NCBI RefSeq assembly: GCF_001514125.1
Contig: NZ_KQ948550.1
Coordinates: 248,001 to 312,000 of the forward strand
Origin: Streptomyces longwoodensis
GTDB taxonomy: Bacteria; Actinomycetota; Actinomycetes; Streptomycetales; Streptomycetaceae
Direction of reading: 5' to 3'
Length of the DNA stretch: 64,000 bases
Below the pieces are notes generated by a model. That model did not search any database. It had not been told where the DNA came from and was given only the letters and a program-made list of their open reading frames with translations. A program made the translations under genes and the position numbers. This document shows positions 29,997-38,941 of the stretch, piece by piece; the first letter of the stretch is position 1, and each line of letters opens with the position of its first letter.

Positions 29997-31454
29997 ATGA
30001 CCCAGCAGTCACTGGAGCCGAGGACCGCAGCCGACGACGCGGGCGACGGCTCCCGCGTCCCGGCCGGCAGATCCTGGCTCGACCGGTACTTCCACATCTC
30101 CCGGCGCGGATCGAGCGTCGCGCGCGAAGTGCGCGGTGGCGTCACCACCTTCATGGCGATGGCGTACATCCTGCTGCTCAACCCCCTGATCCTGTCCGGC
30201 AAGGACGTGGCCGGGGACACCCTGGGCCGGCAGGCCCTGATCACCGCGACCGCCTTCGCCGCGGCCGCCACCACGCTGCTGATGGGCGCCGTCGGCAAGG
30301 TGCCGCTCGCGCTCGCGGCCGGCCTGTCCGTCTCCGGGGTGCTCTCCTCGCAGGTCGCCCCGCAGATGACCTGGCCGCAGGCGATGGGCATGTGCGTGGT
30401 CTACGGCGTGGTCATCATGCTGCTGGTCGTCACCGGCCTGCGCGAGATGATCATGAACGCGATCCCGCTCGCCCTCAAGCACGGCATCACCATGGGCATC
30501 GGCCTGTTCATCGCCCTGATCGGCTTCTACAAGTCCGGCTTCGTGCACCAGGGCAAGGCCACCCCGGTCACCCTCGGCCCGGCGGGCGAACTCGCCGGCT
30601 GGCCCGTGCTGCTGTTCGCCGGCACCCTGCTGCTGATCTTCATGCTCCAGGCCCGCAACGTCCCGGGCGCCATCCTCATCGGCATCGTCACCGGCACGGT
30701 CGTCGCCGCCCTGCTCAACGCCGGCGGGGTCGTCGCGGCCGGTGCCTGGGCCAACGGCGCGCCCGAACTGCACGGCAGCGCGGTGTCGATGCCCGACTTC
30801 TCGCTCTTCGGCCACGTCGACTTCGGCGGCTGGGGCCAGGTCGGCGCGATGACCGTCGGCATGATCGTGTTCACGCTGGTGCTCGCCGGGTTCTTCGACG
30901 CCATGGCGACCATCATCGGCGTCGGCACCGAGGCGCAGCTCGCCGACGACAAGGGCCGGATGCCGGGCCTGTCCAAGGCGCTGTTCATCGACGGCGCGGG
31001 CGGGGCGATCGGCGGCGTGTCCGGCGGCTCGGGCCAGACCGTGTTCATCGAGTCGGCGACGGGCGTCGGCGAGGGCGCCCGCACGGGCCTCGCCTCCGTG
31101 GTGACGGGCCTGTTCTTCGCCGCGTGCCTGTTCTTCACCCCGCTGACGGCGATCGTCCCCCAGGAGGTCGCGTCCGCCGCGCTGGTGGTCATCGGCTCGA
31201 TGATGCTGATGAACGCGCGGCACGTCGACTGGGCCGACCGCGCCACCGCGGTCCCGGTGTTCCTCACCGTGGTGATCATGCCGTTCACGTACTCCATCAC
31301 CGCGGGCGTCGCCGCCGGCGTGATCTCGTACGTCGCCATCAAGACCGCCCAGGGCCGGGCGCGGGAGATCGGGGCCTTCATGTGGGGCCTGACGGCGGTC
31401 TTCCTCGTCTACTTCGCCCTGCACCCGATCGAGAGCTGGCTGGGCGTCCACTGA
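29997..31454 (+). CDS. NCS2 purine permease, AzgA type
   Basis: The 485-aa permease has about 13 transmembrane segments. It begins with a soluble tail and LDRYFHISRRGSSVAREVRGGVTTFMAMAYILLLNP, characteristic of the AzgA branch (adenine/guanine/hypoxanthine:proton symporters). The substrate-binding glutamates lie in the GFFDAMATIIGV and SGGSGQTVFIESATGVGEGARTG parts (about residues 295-365). GGGAG precedes the ATG. It lies in the same direction as xdhABC and supplies purines to them; PucR control is likely. The exact base specificity cannot be read from the sequence. Confidence 0.87.
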   Translation: MTQQSLEPRTAADDAGDGSRVPAGRSWLDRYFHISRRGSSVAREVRGGVTTFMAMAYILLLNPLILSGKDVAGDTLGRQALITATAFAAAATTLLMGAVGKVPLALAAGLSVSGVLSSQVAPQMTWPQAMGMCVVYGVVIMLLVVTGLREMIMNAIPLALKHGITMGIGLFIALIGFYKSGFVHQGKATPVTLGPAGELAGWPVLLFAGTLLLIFMLQARNVPGAILIGIVTGTVVAALLNAGGVVAAGAWANGAPELHGSAVSMPDFSLFGHVDFGGWGQVGAMTVGMIVFTLVLAGFFDAMATIIGVGTEAQLADDKGRMPGLSKALFIDGAGGAIGGVSGGSGQTVFIESATGVGEGARTGLASVVTGLFFAACLFFTPLTAIVPQEVASAALVVIGSMMLMNARHVDWADRATAVPVFLTVVIMPFTYSITAGVAAGVISYVAIKTAQGRAREIGAFMWGLTAVFLVYFALHPIESWLGVH

Positions 31455-31502
31455 CGGCCCGCCCGACACCCCGTCCGCAGCGACCCGTTGAGGAGACCGA
31501 GC

Positions 31503-32654
31503 ATGCTGGACATCGCCGAGGAACTGGACCGGTGGGTCGAGCAGGGGCGTGAGTTCGCCGTGGCCACCGTCGTGGCCGTGGGCGGCAGCGCGCCCCGCCA
31601 GCCGGGCGCCGCCCTCGCGGTGGACGCCGACGGCACGGCGATCGGCTCGGTCTCCGGCGGGTGCGTCGAGGGAGCGGTGTACGAGCTGTGCCGGCAGGCG
31701 CTCCAGGACGGCCGGACCGTCCTGGAACGCTTCGGCTACAGCGACGACGACGCCTTCGCCGTGGGCCTGACCTGCGGCGGCGTCATCGACGTGCTCGTCA
31801 CCCCGGTCCGGGCGGGCGACCCCGCCCGCCCGGTGCTCGCCGCCGCCCTCACCGCCGCCGCGGGCGGCGGGGCGGCGGCCCTGGCCCGGGTCGTCTCCGG
31901 ACCGGACGAGCTGCGCGGACGCGCGATGCTGGTCCGCCCCGACGGCTCCCACGAGGGCGGCTTCGGCGCCCACCCGGAACTGGACCGCACCGTCGCCGCG
32001 GAGGCCGGCGCCTTCCTGGACGCCGGGCGCACGGGCACCCTGGAGACCGGCGAGCGCGGCTCGCGCTGCGGCAGCCCGCTGACGGTCCTGGTGGAGTCCT
32101 CGGTGCCGCCGCCCCGGATGATCGTCTTCGGCGCGATCGACTTCGCGGCCGCCCTGGTGCGCGTCGGCCGGTTCCTCGGCTACCGGGTGACCGTGTGCGA
32201 CGCCCGGCCGGTGTTCGCGACGCCGGCCCGCTTCCCCGACGCCGACGAGGTCGTCGTGGAGTGGCCCCACCGGTACCTGGAGCGCACCGAGACCGACGGC
32301 CGCACCGTCCTGTGCGTCCTCACCCACGACGCCAAGTTCGACGTACCGCTGCTGGAGCGCGCGCTGCGGCTGCCGGTCGCCTACGTCGGCGCGATGGGCT
32401 CGCGCCGCACCCACCTGGACCGCAACCGCCGGCTGCGCGAGGCCGGCGTCACCGACCTGGAACTGACCCGCCTGCGCTCCCCGATCGGCCTCGACCTCGG
32501 CGCCCGTACGCCGGAGGAGACGGCCCTGTCGATCGGCGCGGAGATCGTCGCGAACCGCCGCGGCGGCACCGGCGTGTCCCTCACCGGCGCCCACACCCCG
32601 ATCCACCACGACCCGGCACCGCACTCCGGCGGCCGGATCGGCTCGGTGGCCTGA
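31503..32654 (+). CDS. xdhC: XdhC, molybdenum cofactor chaperone/sulfurylation factor
   Basis: The 383-aa protein has the two XdhC/CoxI domains. Residues 1-110 contain VVAVGGSAPRQPGAALAV, GSVSGGCVEGAVYE and LTCGGVIDVLV, with the functionally important Cys of the SGGCVE motif. The C-terminal Rossmann-like domain (about 200-350) has VFGAIDFAAALVRVGRFLGYRVTVCDAR, written in full in family alignments, and AYVGAMGSRRT. XdhC binds Moco, helps its sulfuration and inserts it into XdhA. The ATG at 31503 has GAGGAG 8 nt upstream, 48 nt after the permease stop, so the two are probably co-transcribed. Confidence 0.88.
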   Translation: MLDIAEELDRWVEQGREFAVATVVAVGGSAPRQPGAALAVDADGTAIGSVSGGCVEGAVYELCRQALQDGRTVLERFGYSDDDAFAVGLTCGGVIDVLVTPVRAGDPARPVLAAALTAAAGGGAAALARVVSGPDELRGRAMLVRPDGSHEGGFGAHPELDRTVAAEAGAFLDAGRTGTLETGERGSRCGSPLTVLVESSVPPPRMIVFGAIDFAAALVRVGRFLGYRVTVCDARPVFATPARFPDADEVVVEWPHRYLERTETDGRTVLCVLTHDAKFDVPLLERALRLPVAYVGAMGSRRTHLDRNRRLREAGVTDLELTRLRSPIGLDLGARTPEETALSIGAEIVANRRGGTGVSLTGAHTPIHHDPAPHSGGRIGSVA

Positions 32655-32965
32655 GCCCACGCCGGCGGCGAACACGGGCCGCCGGCCGCCGGTCCGTGGC
32701 TCAGGGCCGTTGATCCCCGGGCCCCGGGCCTCGGGCCGCCGGATGCCGGACGCCGGTCCGTGGCTCAGGGCCGTTGATCCCCGGGCCTCGGGCCTCGGGC
32801 CGCCGGACGCCGGTCCCCGCCGCCGGCCGCGGTCCGGTCGCCGGATGCCGATGGCCGGCCGCCGGACCGCCGTCCCCGGGTCTGCCGCTGACCCTCGGCC
32901 GACGGTCCCCGTCCGGGGGCCGCCGGGGAGCCGGCGCCCACCGGACCCCGCCACCGCCCCGGCCG
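32655..32965. other. non-coding region after xdhC with tandem repeats
   Basis: These 311 bases hold no supportable gene. About 40 percent is a 63-bp tandem duplication (annotated separately). The rest is Gly/Pro-codon-like GC repeats such as GGCCGCCGG in several orientations, capable of strong secondary structure and probable transcription termination between convergent genes. Confidence 0.6.
32688..32813. repeat. 63-bp tandem direct repeat, two copies plus a partial third
   Basis: CGCCGGTCCGTGGCTCAGGG begins at 32688 and again at 32751. The two 63-bp units differ at only a few positions, and a third copy starts at 32814 (CGCCGGTC) but degenerates at once. Within each unit CCCGGGCC and GGGCCGCCGG can form hairpins. 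Confidence 0.75.
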
Positions 32966-33406
32966 CTACGGCGTCCGCAGCAACCGGTCCGCCGCGCGGC
33001 CGAAGACCCAGCGGCCCGCGCCGCGCAGCACCGGGTCGAAGAAGGCGGGGACGAGGCGGACGCCGATGTCCTCGGTCCAGCGGACGCGGGTCCGTCCGCC
33101 GGGTCGCGGTGCCACCTCGATCTCCGCCCAGCCGAGGACGACCCGGCCCCGCTTCTCCAGACGGCACAGGCCCGGTGCGTCGCCGGCCGGGGGCCGCCAC
33201 ACCGTGACCTCCATGCGGTCGTCGACGCGCAGCGGGCCGAGGACCGTACGGGCGACGAAGACGGTGCCCCGCCCGGTGGGCGGGGGAGTCTCCACCACCA
33301 CCCGGGTCAGCGGGACCACGTCCCCGTGCCGGGACCACAGCGTGAGCCGGCGCCAGACCTCCTCGGGCGGGAGGGGAGCCGTGCGTTCGAGACGGAAGAG
33401 GGCCAC
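32966..33406 (-). CDS. SRPBCC (START-like) family protein
   Basis: The 146-aa protein has the polyketide cyclase/dehydrase pattern. It begins with LFRLERTAPLPPEEVWRRLTLWSRHGDVVPLTRV, followed by alternating beta strands (GTVFVARTVLG, RVRWTEDIGVRLVPAFF) and a C-terminal helix (GAGRWVFGRAADRLL) that would line a hydrophobic pocket. The ligand is unknown. I chose GTG 33406; the longer frame runs into the next gene's terminal region and lacks family similarity. No clear ribosome binding site is seen. Confidence 0.7.
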   Translation of the reverse strand: MALFRLERTAPLPPEEVWRRLTLWSRHGDVVPLTRVVVETPPPTGRGTVFVARTVLGPLRVDDRMEVTVWRPPAGDAPGLCRLEKRGRVVLGWAEIEVAPRPGGRTRVRWTEDIGVRLVPAFFDPVLRGAGRWVFGRAADRLLRTP

Positions 33407-33497
33407 GGGACGATCGTAGGCACCGGGACGGGCCCCGGCCCGCTCCCCGCCCCCGTGCGTCCCCGTGGCGCGGCCGACGGCCGGGCCGCCCACCGGC

Positions 33498-34280
33498 TCA
33501 GCGGTACACCTTCCCCGGCCGCGCCACCCCCGGCGCCAGCAGCTGGGGCACCGTCACGAAGACGAAGCCCCGCTCCTTGAGCGCGTCGACGATGCCCGGC
33601 ACGGCCGGCACCGTCCCGTCGTACAGGTCGTGCAGCAGGATGATCCCGTCCCGGTCGGCCCCGGCCAGGACCCGGCGCCGGATGAGCGCGGGGTCGGTGG
33701 TCCGGTAGTCCTTGGCCGTCACCGTCCACAGCACCTCCGCCAGCCCGAGCTCGCGGCAGACCGCGTGCACGGTGTCGTCGGTGCGGCCCTGCGGCGGGCG
33801 CATCAGGGTGGGGCGCCGGCCGGTCAGGTGCTCTATCGCCTCGTTGGTGCGCTCCAGTTCCGCGCGTATCTCGTCGGGCCGGATCCGGGTGAGGATGCGG
33901 TGGTCCCAGGTGTGGCTGGCCACCTCGTGCCCCTCGGCCGCCATCCGGCGCACCAGGCCGGGGTACTTCTCGATGTGCCGCGCGCCCAGCAGGAAGAAGG
34001 TCGCCGGGACCCCCTTGTCCCGCAGGGCGTCCAGCAGGCGGGCGGAGTTCTCGCTCGGCCCCGCGTCGAAGGTCAGCGCGATGCACTTGACCTCGCGGCA
34101 GTCCACGCTCCCGAACCGCGCCTGGGCGGTCGGGCCCCCGGCGCCCTCGCTGCGGGCGCTGCTCGGACGCGTGGTGCCGGCCCCGCCGCACCCGCTCAGG
34201 GCCGACGCCAGGCACAGGGCCAGTAAGCACCCGAGCAACGCGTTCCCCGTCTTCTTCGTCCTCTTGCTCAGAGAAGGCAT
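33498..34280 (-). CDS. lipoprotein polysaccharide deacetylase (NodB/CE4)
   Basis: The 260-aa lipoprotein has a type II signal peptide (KRTKKTG, hydrophobic core, lipobox LSGC near residue 30), so it is anchored outside the membrane. The CE4 motifs are [10 protein letters not shown] (about residue 67), SHTWDH for the two metal His (about 124), RPPQGR (about 163) and ILLHD (about 221). The usual TFDDGP has become TFDAGP: the catalytic-base Asp is kept while the first metal-ligand Asp is Ala. Substrates in the family are N-acetylated polysaccharides or peptidoglycan. It is divergent from the UXS-like sugar gene across a palindrome-rich 130 bp and may act on the glycan made by the adjacent cluster. 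Confidence 0.83.
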   Translation of the reverse strand: MPSLSKRTKKTGNALLGCLLALCLASALSGCGGAGTTRPSSARSEGAGGPTAQARFGSVDCREVKCIALTFDAGPSENSARLLDALRDKGVPATFFLLGARHIEKYPGLVRRMAAEGHEVASHTWDHRILTRIRPDEIRAELERTNEAIEHLTGRRPTLMRPPQGRTDDTVHAVCRELGLAEVLWTVTAKDYRTTDPALIRRRVLAGADRDGIILLHDLYDGTVPAVPGIVDALKERGFVFVTVPQLLAPGVARPGKVYR

Positions 34281-34286
34281 GTCCGG

Positions 34287-34320
34287 ACTGTATACAGCGT
34301 GTAGACACGCAGCGTATAGT
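34287..34320. promoter_or_regulatory. compound inverted repeat between deacetylase and UXS-like genes
   Basis: TGTATACA (34289-34296) is a perfect 8-bp palindrome. It abuts GCGTGT-AG-ACACGC (34297-34310), a 6-bp inverted repeat, then GCGTATAGT. The AT-rich stretch lies 7 nt upstream of the deacetylase start and about 90 bp upstream of the UXS-like gene, fitting overlapping divergent promoters with an operator. Confidence 0.45.
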
Positions 34321-34410
34321 CCAACGGTTGTGCCCGGATTCAAGGCATGTGTCCTTTTCGTCTGGTTACTCGCTCCGTCACCCCGTGTAGGCGAGAGCAA
34401 GGAGGGCCCC

Positions 34411-35373
34411 ATGAGCGCACGCACCTGGCGCCGGGCACTGGTGACCGGCGGGGCCGGATTCGTGGGATCGCACCTGTGCGGACGACTGCTCGACGACGGC
34501 GTCGACGTCGTCTGCCTCGACAACCTGTCCACCGGCTCCCGCGCCAACGTCGCCACGCTGGAGCAGCGCCGGGGCTTCACCTTCGTGCACGGTGACGCCA
34601 CCGACCCCGCCGCCTGGCGCGCCCTGCCCGGCCGCTTCGGCCTGGTGCTGCACTTCGCGTGCCCCGCCTCCCCGGTCGACTACCTGCGCCTGCCGCTGGA
34701 GACGCTCGACGTCGGCAGCACCGGCACCCGGTACGCCCTGGAGCGCGCCCATACCGACGGCGCCCGCTTCCTGCTCGCCTCCACCTCCGAGGTGTACGGC
34801 GACCCCCTCGAACACCCCCAGTGCGAGGGCTACTGGGGCAACGTCAACCCCGTCGGCCCGCGCAGCGTCTACGACGAGTCCAAGCGCTTCGCCGAGGCCC
34901 TGGTCACCGCGCACCGCCGGGTCCGCGGCACCGACACCGCCATCGTGCGCATCTTCAACACCTACGGGCCCCGCATGCGCACCGGCGACGGCCGCGCCGT
35001 CCCCGCCTTCGTCGCCCAGGCCCTCGACGGCGCACCGCTCACCGTCGCCGGCGACGGCAGCCAGACCCGCTCCCTGTGCTACGTCGACGACACCGTCGAG
35101 GGCGTCCTCGCCCTGGCCGCGTCCGGCGAGACCGGACCCGTCAACATCGGCGGCGGCGACGAGATCACCATGCTGGAGCTGGCCCGCCGGATCATCGAGC
35201 TGACCGGCTCCGCCTCCCGGATCCGCTTCGTGGAGCGCCCCGTCGACGACCCCGGCCGGCGCCGCCCCGACACCCGGCTGGCCCGCGAGCGCCTCGGCTG
35301 GGCGCCCCGGGTCGACTGGAGCGAGGGCCTGGAGCGCACCATCGGCTGGTTCACCCGCGCCCAGGCCGCCTGA
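34411..35373 (+). CDS. NAD-dependent nucleotide-sugar decarboxylase/epimerase, UXS-like
   Basis: The 320-aa short-chain dehydrogenase/reductase-fold enzyme has the NAD motif [12 protein letters not shown] (residues 10-21). It carries the UDP-glucuronate decarboxylase features [17 protein letters not shown] (about 83-99), [19 protein letters not shown] and [19 protein letters not shown] with catalytic Tyr-x3-Lys (about 151-155). [12 protein letters not shown] and [11 protein letters not shown] follow. Family members convert UDP-glucuronate to UDP-xylose; HldD-type heptose epimerase activity cannot be excluded. GGAGG is 6 nt upstream of the ATG. It is co-directional with the heptose cluster 234 nt downstream and may feed it a sugar. 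Confidence 0.82.
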   Translation: MSARTWRRALVTGGAGFVGSHLCGRLLDDGVDVVCLDNLSTGSRANVATLEQRRGFTFVHGDATDPAAWRALPGRFGLVLHFACPASPVDYLRLPLETLDVGSTGTRYALERAHTDGARFLLASTSEVYGDPLEHPQCEGYWGNVNPVGPRSVYDESKRFAEALVTAHRRVRGTDTAIVRIFNTYGPRMRTGDGRAVPAFVAQALDGAPLTVAGDGSQTRSLCYVDDTVEGVLALAASGETGPVNIGGGDEITMLELARRIIELTGSASRIRFVERPVDDPGRRRPDTRLARERLGWAPRVDWSEGLERTIGWFTRAQAA

Positions 35374-35504
35374 GCCGGCCGAGGGCGGTCGGCACAGCCC
35401 CGTGAACGCAACCGCACCGCGACCGGGACCCCGCGGCCGCCCGCGGTCGCGCACGGTCACCGCCGCTCACGCACGGCGAAAATCCGGCCCGTTGCCGTGG
35501 AAGT

Positions 35505-35525
35505 TGTCTCCAAGTGTTTGAGACA
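35505..35525 (+). promoter_or_regulatory. inverted repeat upstream of the heptose-glycan operon
   Basis: TGTCTC (35505-35510) and GAGACA (35520-35525) are perfect complements separated by 9 nt, about 83 nt before the carbamoyltransferase start, inside an AT-richer stretch of the 234-bp gap. It is a candidate operator or mRNA leader hairpin; nothing identifies the regulator. Confidence 0.35.
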
Positions 35526-35607
35526 GCCCTCTTCAGGCACCCGCCAGGTGCAAAGCACGCAAAAGAACCAAATCCGACACAGTGCCGCCCGGGACGGAGT
35601 CACCCCC

Positions 35608-37329
35608 ATGCGCATCCTCGGCATCAACGCACTCTTCCACGACCCGGCCGCCGCCCTCGTCGTCGACGGGGAGGTGGTCGCCGCCGCGGAGGAGGAGCGC
35701 TTCAGCCGCCGCAAGCACGGCAAGCGGCCGGTGCCGTTCTCCGCCTGGGAGCTGCCCGAGCTGTCGGCCCGCTGGTGCCTGGAGCACGCCGGGGTCCGCC
35801 CGGCCGAGCTGGACGCCGTGGCCTATTCCTTCGACCCCCGGCTGGCCCGTCCGGCCGCCGACATGGGCCTGTACGACCCGTGGGACGCGCTGCGCCTGGA
35901 GTACGCCCGGCGCGCCCCCGAGTTCCTCGCCGAGGCCCTGCCCGGCCTGGACCCCGACCGGGTGGTGCACGTCCCGCACCACGTGGCGCACGCCGCCTCC
36001 GCCGGACCGGCCTCGCCCTACCCCGACAGCGCCGTCCTCGTCCTCGACGGACGCGGCGAGTGCGCGAGCCACCTCGCGGGCCGCTACCGCGACGGCAAGC
36101 TCGACACCCTCGCCACCCAGGCGCTGCCCCACTCGCTGGGCCTGGTCTACGAGGACCTCACCGCCCACCTGGGCTTCCTGCGCAGCAGCGACGAGTACAA
36201 GGTGATGGCCCTCGCCTCCTACGGCACCCCCCGCTTCCTGCCCGAGCTGCGGACCCACGTCCACGCCACCGGCGACGGCGGGTTCCGCGCCCACGGCGTC
36301 GACTGGGCCGCCCTCGCCCCGGCCCGCGCGCCCGGCGAGCCCTGGACCCGCGACCATGCCGACCTCGCCGCCAGCACCCAGGCCGTGCTGGAGGAGACCC
36401 TGCTCGACCTGGTGCACTGGCTGTACCGCACCGCCGGCGGCGACGCCCTCGCCCTGGCCGGCGGGGTCGCCCTGAACTGCGTCGCCAACTCGAAGATCGC
36501 CGCGCGCGGTCCCTACGGCCACGTGTGGGTGCAGCCCGCCGCCGGGGACGCCGGCACCGCGCTCGGCGGCGCCCTGCACCTCGCCGAGGACCCGCGGCCC
36601 ATGCCGGGCGCCGACCTCGGCCGCGGCTGGAGCGAGGAGGAGCTGCGCGCCTGGCTCGACTCCGCCGCCGTCCCCTACGAGCGGCCCGACGACGTCGCCG
36701 AGACCGTCGCCGAGGAGCTGGCCCGGGACGGGATCGTGGCCTGGTTCCAGGGCCGCAGCGAGTACGGGCCGCGCGCCCTCGGCCACCGCTCGCTGATGGC
36801 GCACCCCGGGCGCGCCGAGAACCTCGAACGGCTCAACTCCGTCAAGGGCCGCGAGGAGTTCCGCCCCGTCGCGCCGATGGTCCTCGCCGACCGGGCCCAC
36901 GAGCTGTTCGCCGGGCCGCTGCCCAGCCCGTACATGCTGTTCGTGCACGACGTGGCGCCGCAGTGGCGGGACCGCATCCCGGCCGTGGTGCACGTCGACG
37001 GCACGGCCCGCATCCAGACCGTCGCCGAACGCCAGGAGCCGCTGGTGGCGCGGATGCTGGCCGCCTTCGAGCGCCGCACCGGACTGCCCGTCGTCGTCAA
37101 CACCAGCCTCAACACCGCCGGCCGGCCCATGGTCGACGACCCGCGGGACGCCCTGGAGTGCTTCGGCTCCGCGCCGGTCGACCTGCTGGCCATCGGCCCG
37201 TTCGTGGTGCGGCGCGGCCGCATGTACGACGGCCGTGAGGCGCCGGGGCACGCCCGGGCGGCGCACGGGCACCCCGCGCCCGCCGAGCGGCCTGCGCACG
37301 GGCCCTTCCAGGGAGAGGCGGCCGTATGA
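35608..37329 (+). CDS. O-carbamoyltransferase, NodU/CmcH family
   Basis: The 573-aa enzyme transfers carbamoyl from carbamoyl phosphate via carbamoyl-AMP to a sugar or natural-product hydroxyl. It begins MRILGINALFHDPAAALVVDG with EEERFSRRKHGK, as in TobZ and NodU. The N-terminal actin-like domain has the metal-binding VPHHVAHAASA (about residues 117-127) and ASYGTPRFLPEL; ALAGGVALNCVAN (about 286-298) binds adenylate. The C-terminal YrdC-like part shows SEYGPRALGHRSLMAHP and EEFRPVAPMVL, then VVNTSLNTAGRPMV. It is the first of eleven coupled genes and overlaps the next by 4 nt, so carbamoylation of the cluster's heptose-containing product is the likely role. Confidence 0.88.
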   Translation: MRILGINALFHDPAAALVVDGEVVAAAEEERFSRRKHGKRPVPFSAWELPELSARWCLEHAGVRPAELDAVAYSFDPRLARPAADMGLYDPWDALRLEYARRAPEFLAEALPGLDPDRVVHVPHHVAHAASAGPASPYPDSAVLVLDGRGECASHLAGRYRDGKLDTLATQALPHSLGLVYEDLTAHLGFLRSSDEYKVMALASYGTPRFLPELRTHVHATGDGGFRAHGVDWAALAPARAPGEPWTRDHADLAASTQAVLEETLLDLVHWLYRTAGGDALALAGGVALNCVANSKIAARGPYGHVWVQPAAGDAGTALGGALHLAEDPRPMPGADLGRGWSEEELRAWLDSAAVPYERPDDVAETVAEELARDGIVAWFQGRSEYGPRALGHRSLMAHPGRAENLERLNSVKGREEFRPVAPMVLADRAHELFAGPLPSPYMLFVHDVAPQWRDRIPAVVHVDGTARIQTVAERQEPLVARMLAAFERRTGLPVVVNTSLNTAGRPMVDDPRDALECFGSAPVDLLAIGPFVVRRGRMYDGREAPGHARAAHGHPAPAERPAHGPFQGEAAV

Positions 37330-38330
37330 GCAGCCCCGCCTACACCGTCGTCGTCCCCACCCTGGTGCGGGACACCCTCGCCGACTGCCTGGCCGCGCTC
37401 GTCGCCGCCCACGGCCCGCGGCCCGAGGCGATCGTCCTCGTCGACGACCGCCCGGAGCCCGACCCGGCGGCGCTGGAGCACGCGCTGGCCGTCCTCGGCG
37501 AACTCATCGACCGCACCACGGTCCTGCCGGGCGGCGCCCGCGGACCGGCCGCCGCCCGCAACACGGGGCTGCGCGCCGTCACCACCCCGTGGGTCGCCTT
37601 CCTCGACGACGACGTGCAGGTCGGCCCGCACTGGTGCGACCAGCTCGCCCAGGACCTCACCGACGCCGGACCCGACACCGCCGCGGTGCAGGGTGTGCTC
37701 GCCGTGCCCCTGCCGGGGGAGCGCCGCCCCACCGACTGGGAGCGCACCACCGCCGGCCTCGCCCGCGCCCGCTGGATCACCGCCGACATGGCCTACCGCA
37801 CCGACGCCCTCAAGCAGGTCGGCGGCTTCGACGAACGCTTCCGCCGCGCCTTCCGCGAGGACGCCGACGTCGCGCTGCGCGTCCTCGACGCCGGCTGGCG
37901 GGTTCAGCGGGGCCGGCGCACCACCCGCCACCCGGTGCGGGCCACCGACCGCTGGGTCTCCCTGCGCAACCAGCGCGGCAACGCCGACGACGCGCTGATG
38001 CGCGCCCTGCACGGCCCCGACTGGTGGGAGAAGGCGGCCGCCCCGCGCGGCCGCATCCGCGCCCACCTCGCCATCACCGCGGCCGGGCTCGCCGCCTGCG
38101 CGCTGGCCGCGGCCGGCCGGCCCCGCGCCGCCGCCCTCGCCGGGCTCGGCTGGGCGCTGGGCACCGCCGAGTTCGCCCGGGCCCGCATCGCTCCCGGACC
38201 GCGCACCCGGGACGAGGTGACCACCATGCTCGCCACCAGCGTCCTCATCCCGCCCGCCGCGAGCTGGCACCGGATCAGCGGCGCCTGGCGGCACCGCTCC
38301 GCCCCGCCCTGGCGGGAGGTGGCCCGGTGA
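37326..38330 (+). CDS. glycosyltransferase family 2
   Basis: The 334-aa GT-A enzyme has YTVVVPTLVRDTLADCL at the first strand, IVLVDDRPEPD for the nucleotide-sugar Asp, GPAAARNTGLRAVTTPWVAFLDDDV with the DxD metal site (about residues 96-99) and MAYRTDALKQVGGFDERFRRAFREDADVALRVLDAG, which includes the catalytic ED. A C-terminal stretch (about 248-280) is hydrophobic and alanine-rich, suggesting membrane attachment. It overlaps both neighbours by 4 nt. Donor and acceptor sugars are unknown. Confidence 0.85.
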   Translation: MSSPAYTVVVPTLVRDTLADCLAALVAAHGPRPEAIVLVDDRPEPDPAALEHALAVLGELIDRTTVLPGGARGPAAARNTGLRAVTTPWVAFLDDDVQVGPHWCDQLAQDLTDAGPDTAAVQGVLAVPLPGERRPTDWERTTAGLARARWITADMAYRTDALKQVGGFDERFRRAFREDADVALRVLDAGWRVQRGRRTTRHPVRATDRWVSLRNQRGNADDALMRALHGPDWWEKAAAPRGRIRAHLAITAAGLAACALAAAGRPRAAALAGLGWALGTAEFARARIAPGPRTRDEVTTMLATSVLIPPAASWHRISGAWRHRSAPPWREVAR

Positions 38331-38941
38331 ACCGGCCCGTACCCCACGACCGCCGCATCCGGCTGGTGCTGTTCGACCGCGACGGCACCCTCGTCGAGGA
38401 CGTCCCCTACAACGGCGACCCCGACCTGGTCCGCCCCGTCCCGCACGCCGGCGAGGCCCTGGCCCTGCTGCGCGCCCGGTCCATCGCCACCGGCGTCGTC
38501 ACCAACCAGTCGGGCGTGGCCCGCGGGCTGCTGAGCACGGCCGACGTACGGCGCGTCAACGAGCGCGTCGACGCCCTCCTCGGCCCGTTCGACGCGTGGG
38601 CGATCTGCCCGCACGGCCCCGACGACGGCTGCCACTGCCGCAAGCCGCAGCCCGGCATGGTCCTCCAGGCGGCCGCACGGCTCGGGGTCCCGCCCGACGA
38701 GACCGCCGTGATCGGCGACATCGGCGCCGACGTCGAGGCCGCCCGCCGGGCCGGCGCCCTGGGCGTCCTGGTGCCCACCCCGGTGACCCGCCCCGAGGAG
38801 ACGGCCGCCGCCGAGCACGTCGCCCCGGACCTGCTCACCGCCGTACGGGCCCTGCTGCCGGCCGGGCCGCCCCAGGGGCACGTCCCCGACGACGAACGGC
38901 CCCCGGCCGTCCTGTCCGCGTCCGACCGGAGGCCGCGATGA
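38327..38941 (+). CDS. gmhB: D,D-heptose 1,7-bisphosphate phosphatase (GmhB-type HAD)
   Basis: The 204-aa HAD phosphatase has LFDRDGTLVED with the nucleophile Asp (DxD, about residues 15-19), VVTNQSGVARGLL (motif II region), and the GmhB zinc loop CPHGPDDGCHCRKPQPGM (about 93-110) providing the Cys-His-Cys-Cys site. AVIGDIGADVEAARRAGA closes the metal site. It removes the 7-phosphate from D-glycero-D-manno-heptose 1,7-bisphosphate. It starts at GTG 38327 inside the preceding stop (GTGA) and is followed by another 4-nt overlap. With GmhA and the HldE-type gene it completes the route to nucleotide-activated heptose. Histidinol phosphatase is excluded by context. Confidence 0.88.
   Translation: MNRPVPHDRRIRLVLFDRDGTLVEDVPYNGDPDLVRPVPHAGEALALLRARSIATGVVTNQSGVARGLLSTADVRRVNERVDALLGPFDAWAICPHGPDDGCHCRKPQPGMVLQAAARLGVPPDETAVIGDIGADVEAARRAGALGVLVPTPVTRPEETAAAEHVAPDLLTAVRALLPAGPPQGHVPDDERPPAVLSASDRRPR

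Noticed and set aside
30009..33338. 1,109-codon open frame antisense to the permease and xdhC
   Set aside because: The + strand there has clear AzgA and XdhC proteins with ribosome binding sites; the antisense frame is low-complexity Gly/Arg/His and has no motif.
35374..35607. Possible small gene between the UXS-like and carbamoyltransferase genes
   Set aside because: The only frames are extensions of the carbamoyltransferase reading or lack ribosome binding sites; the region looks like promoter DNA.
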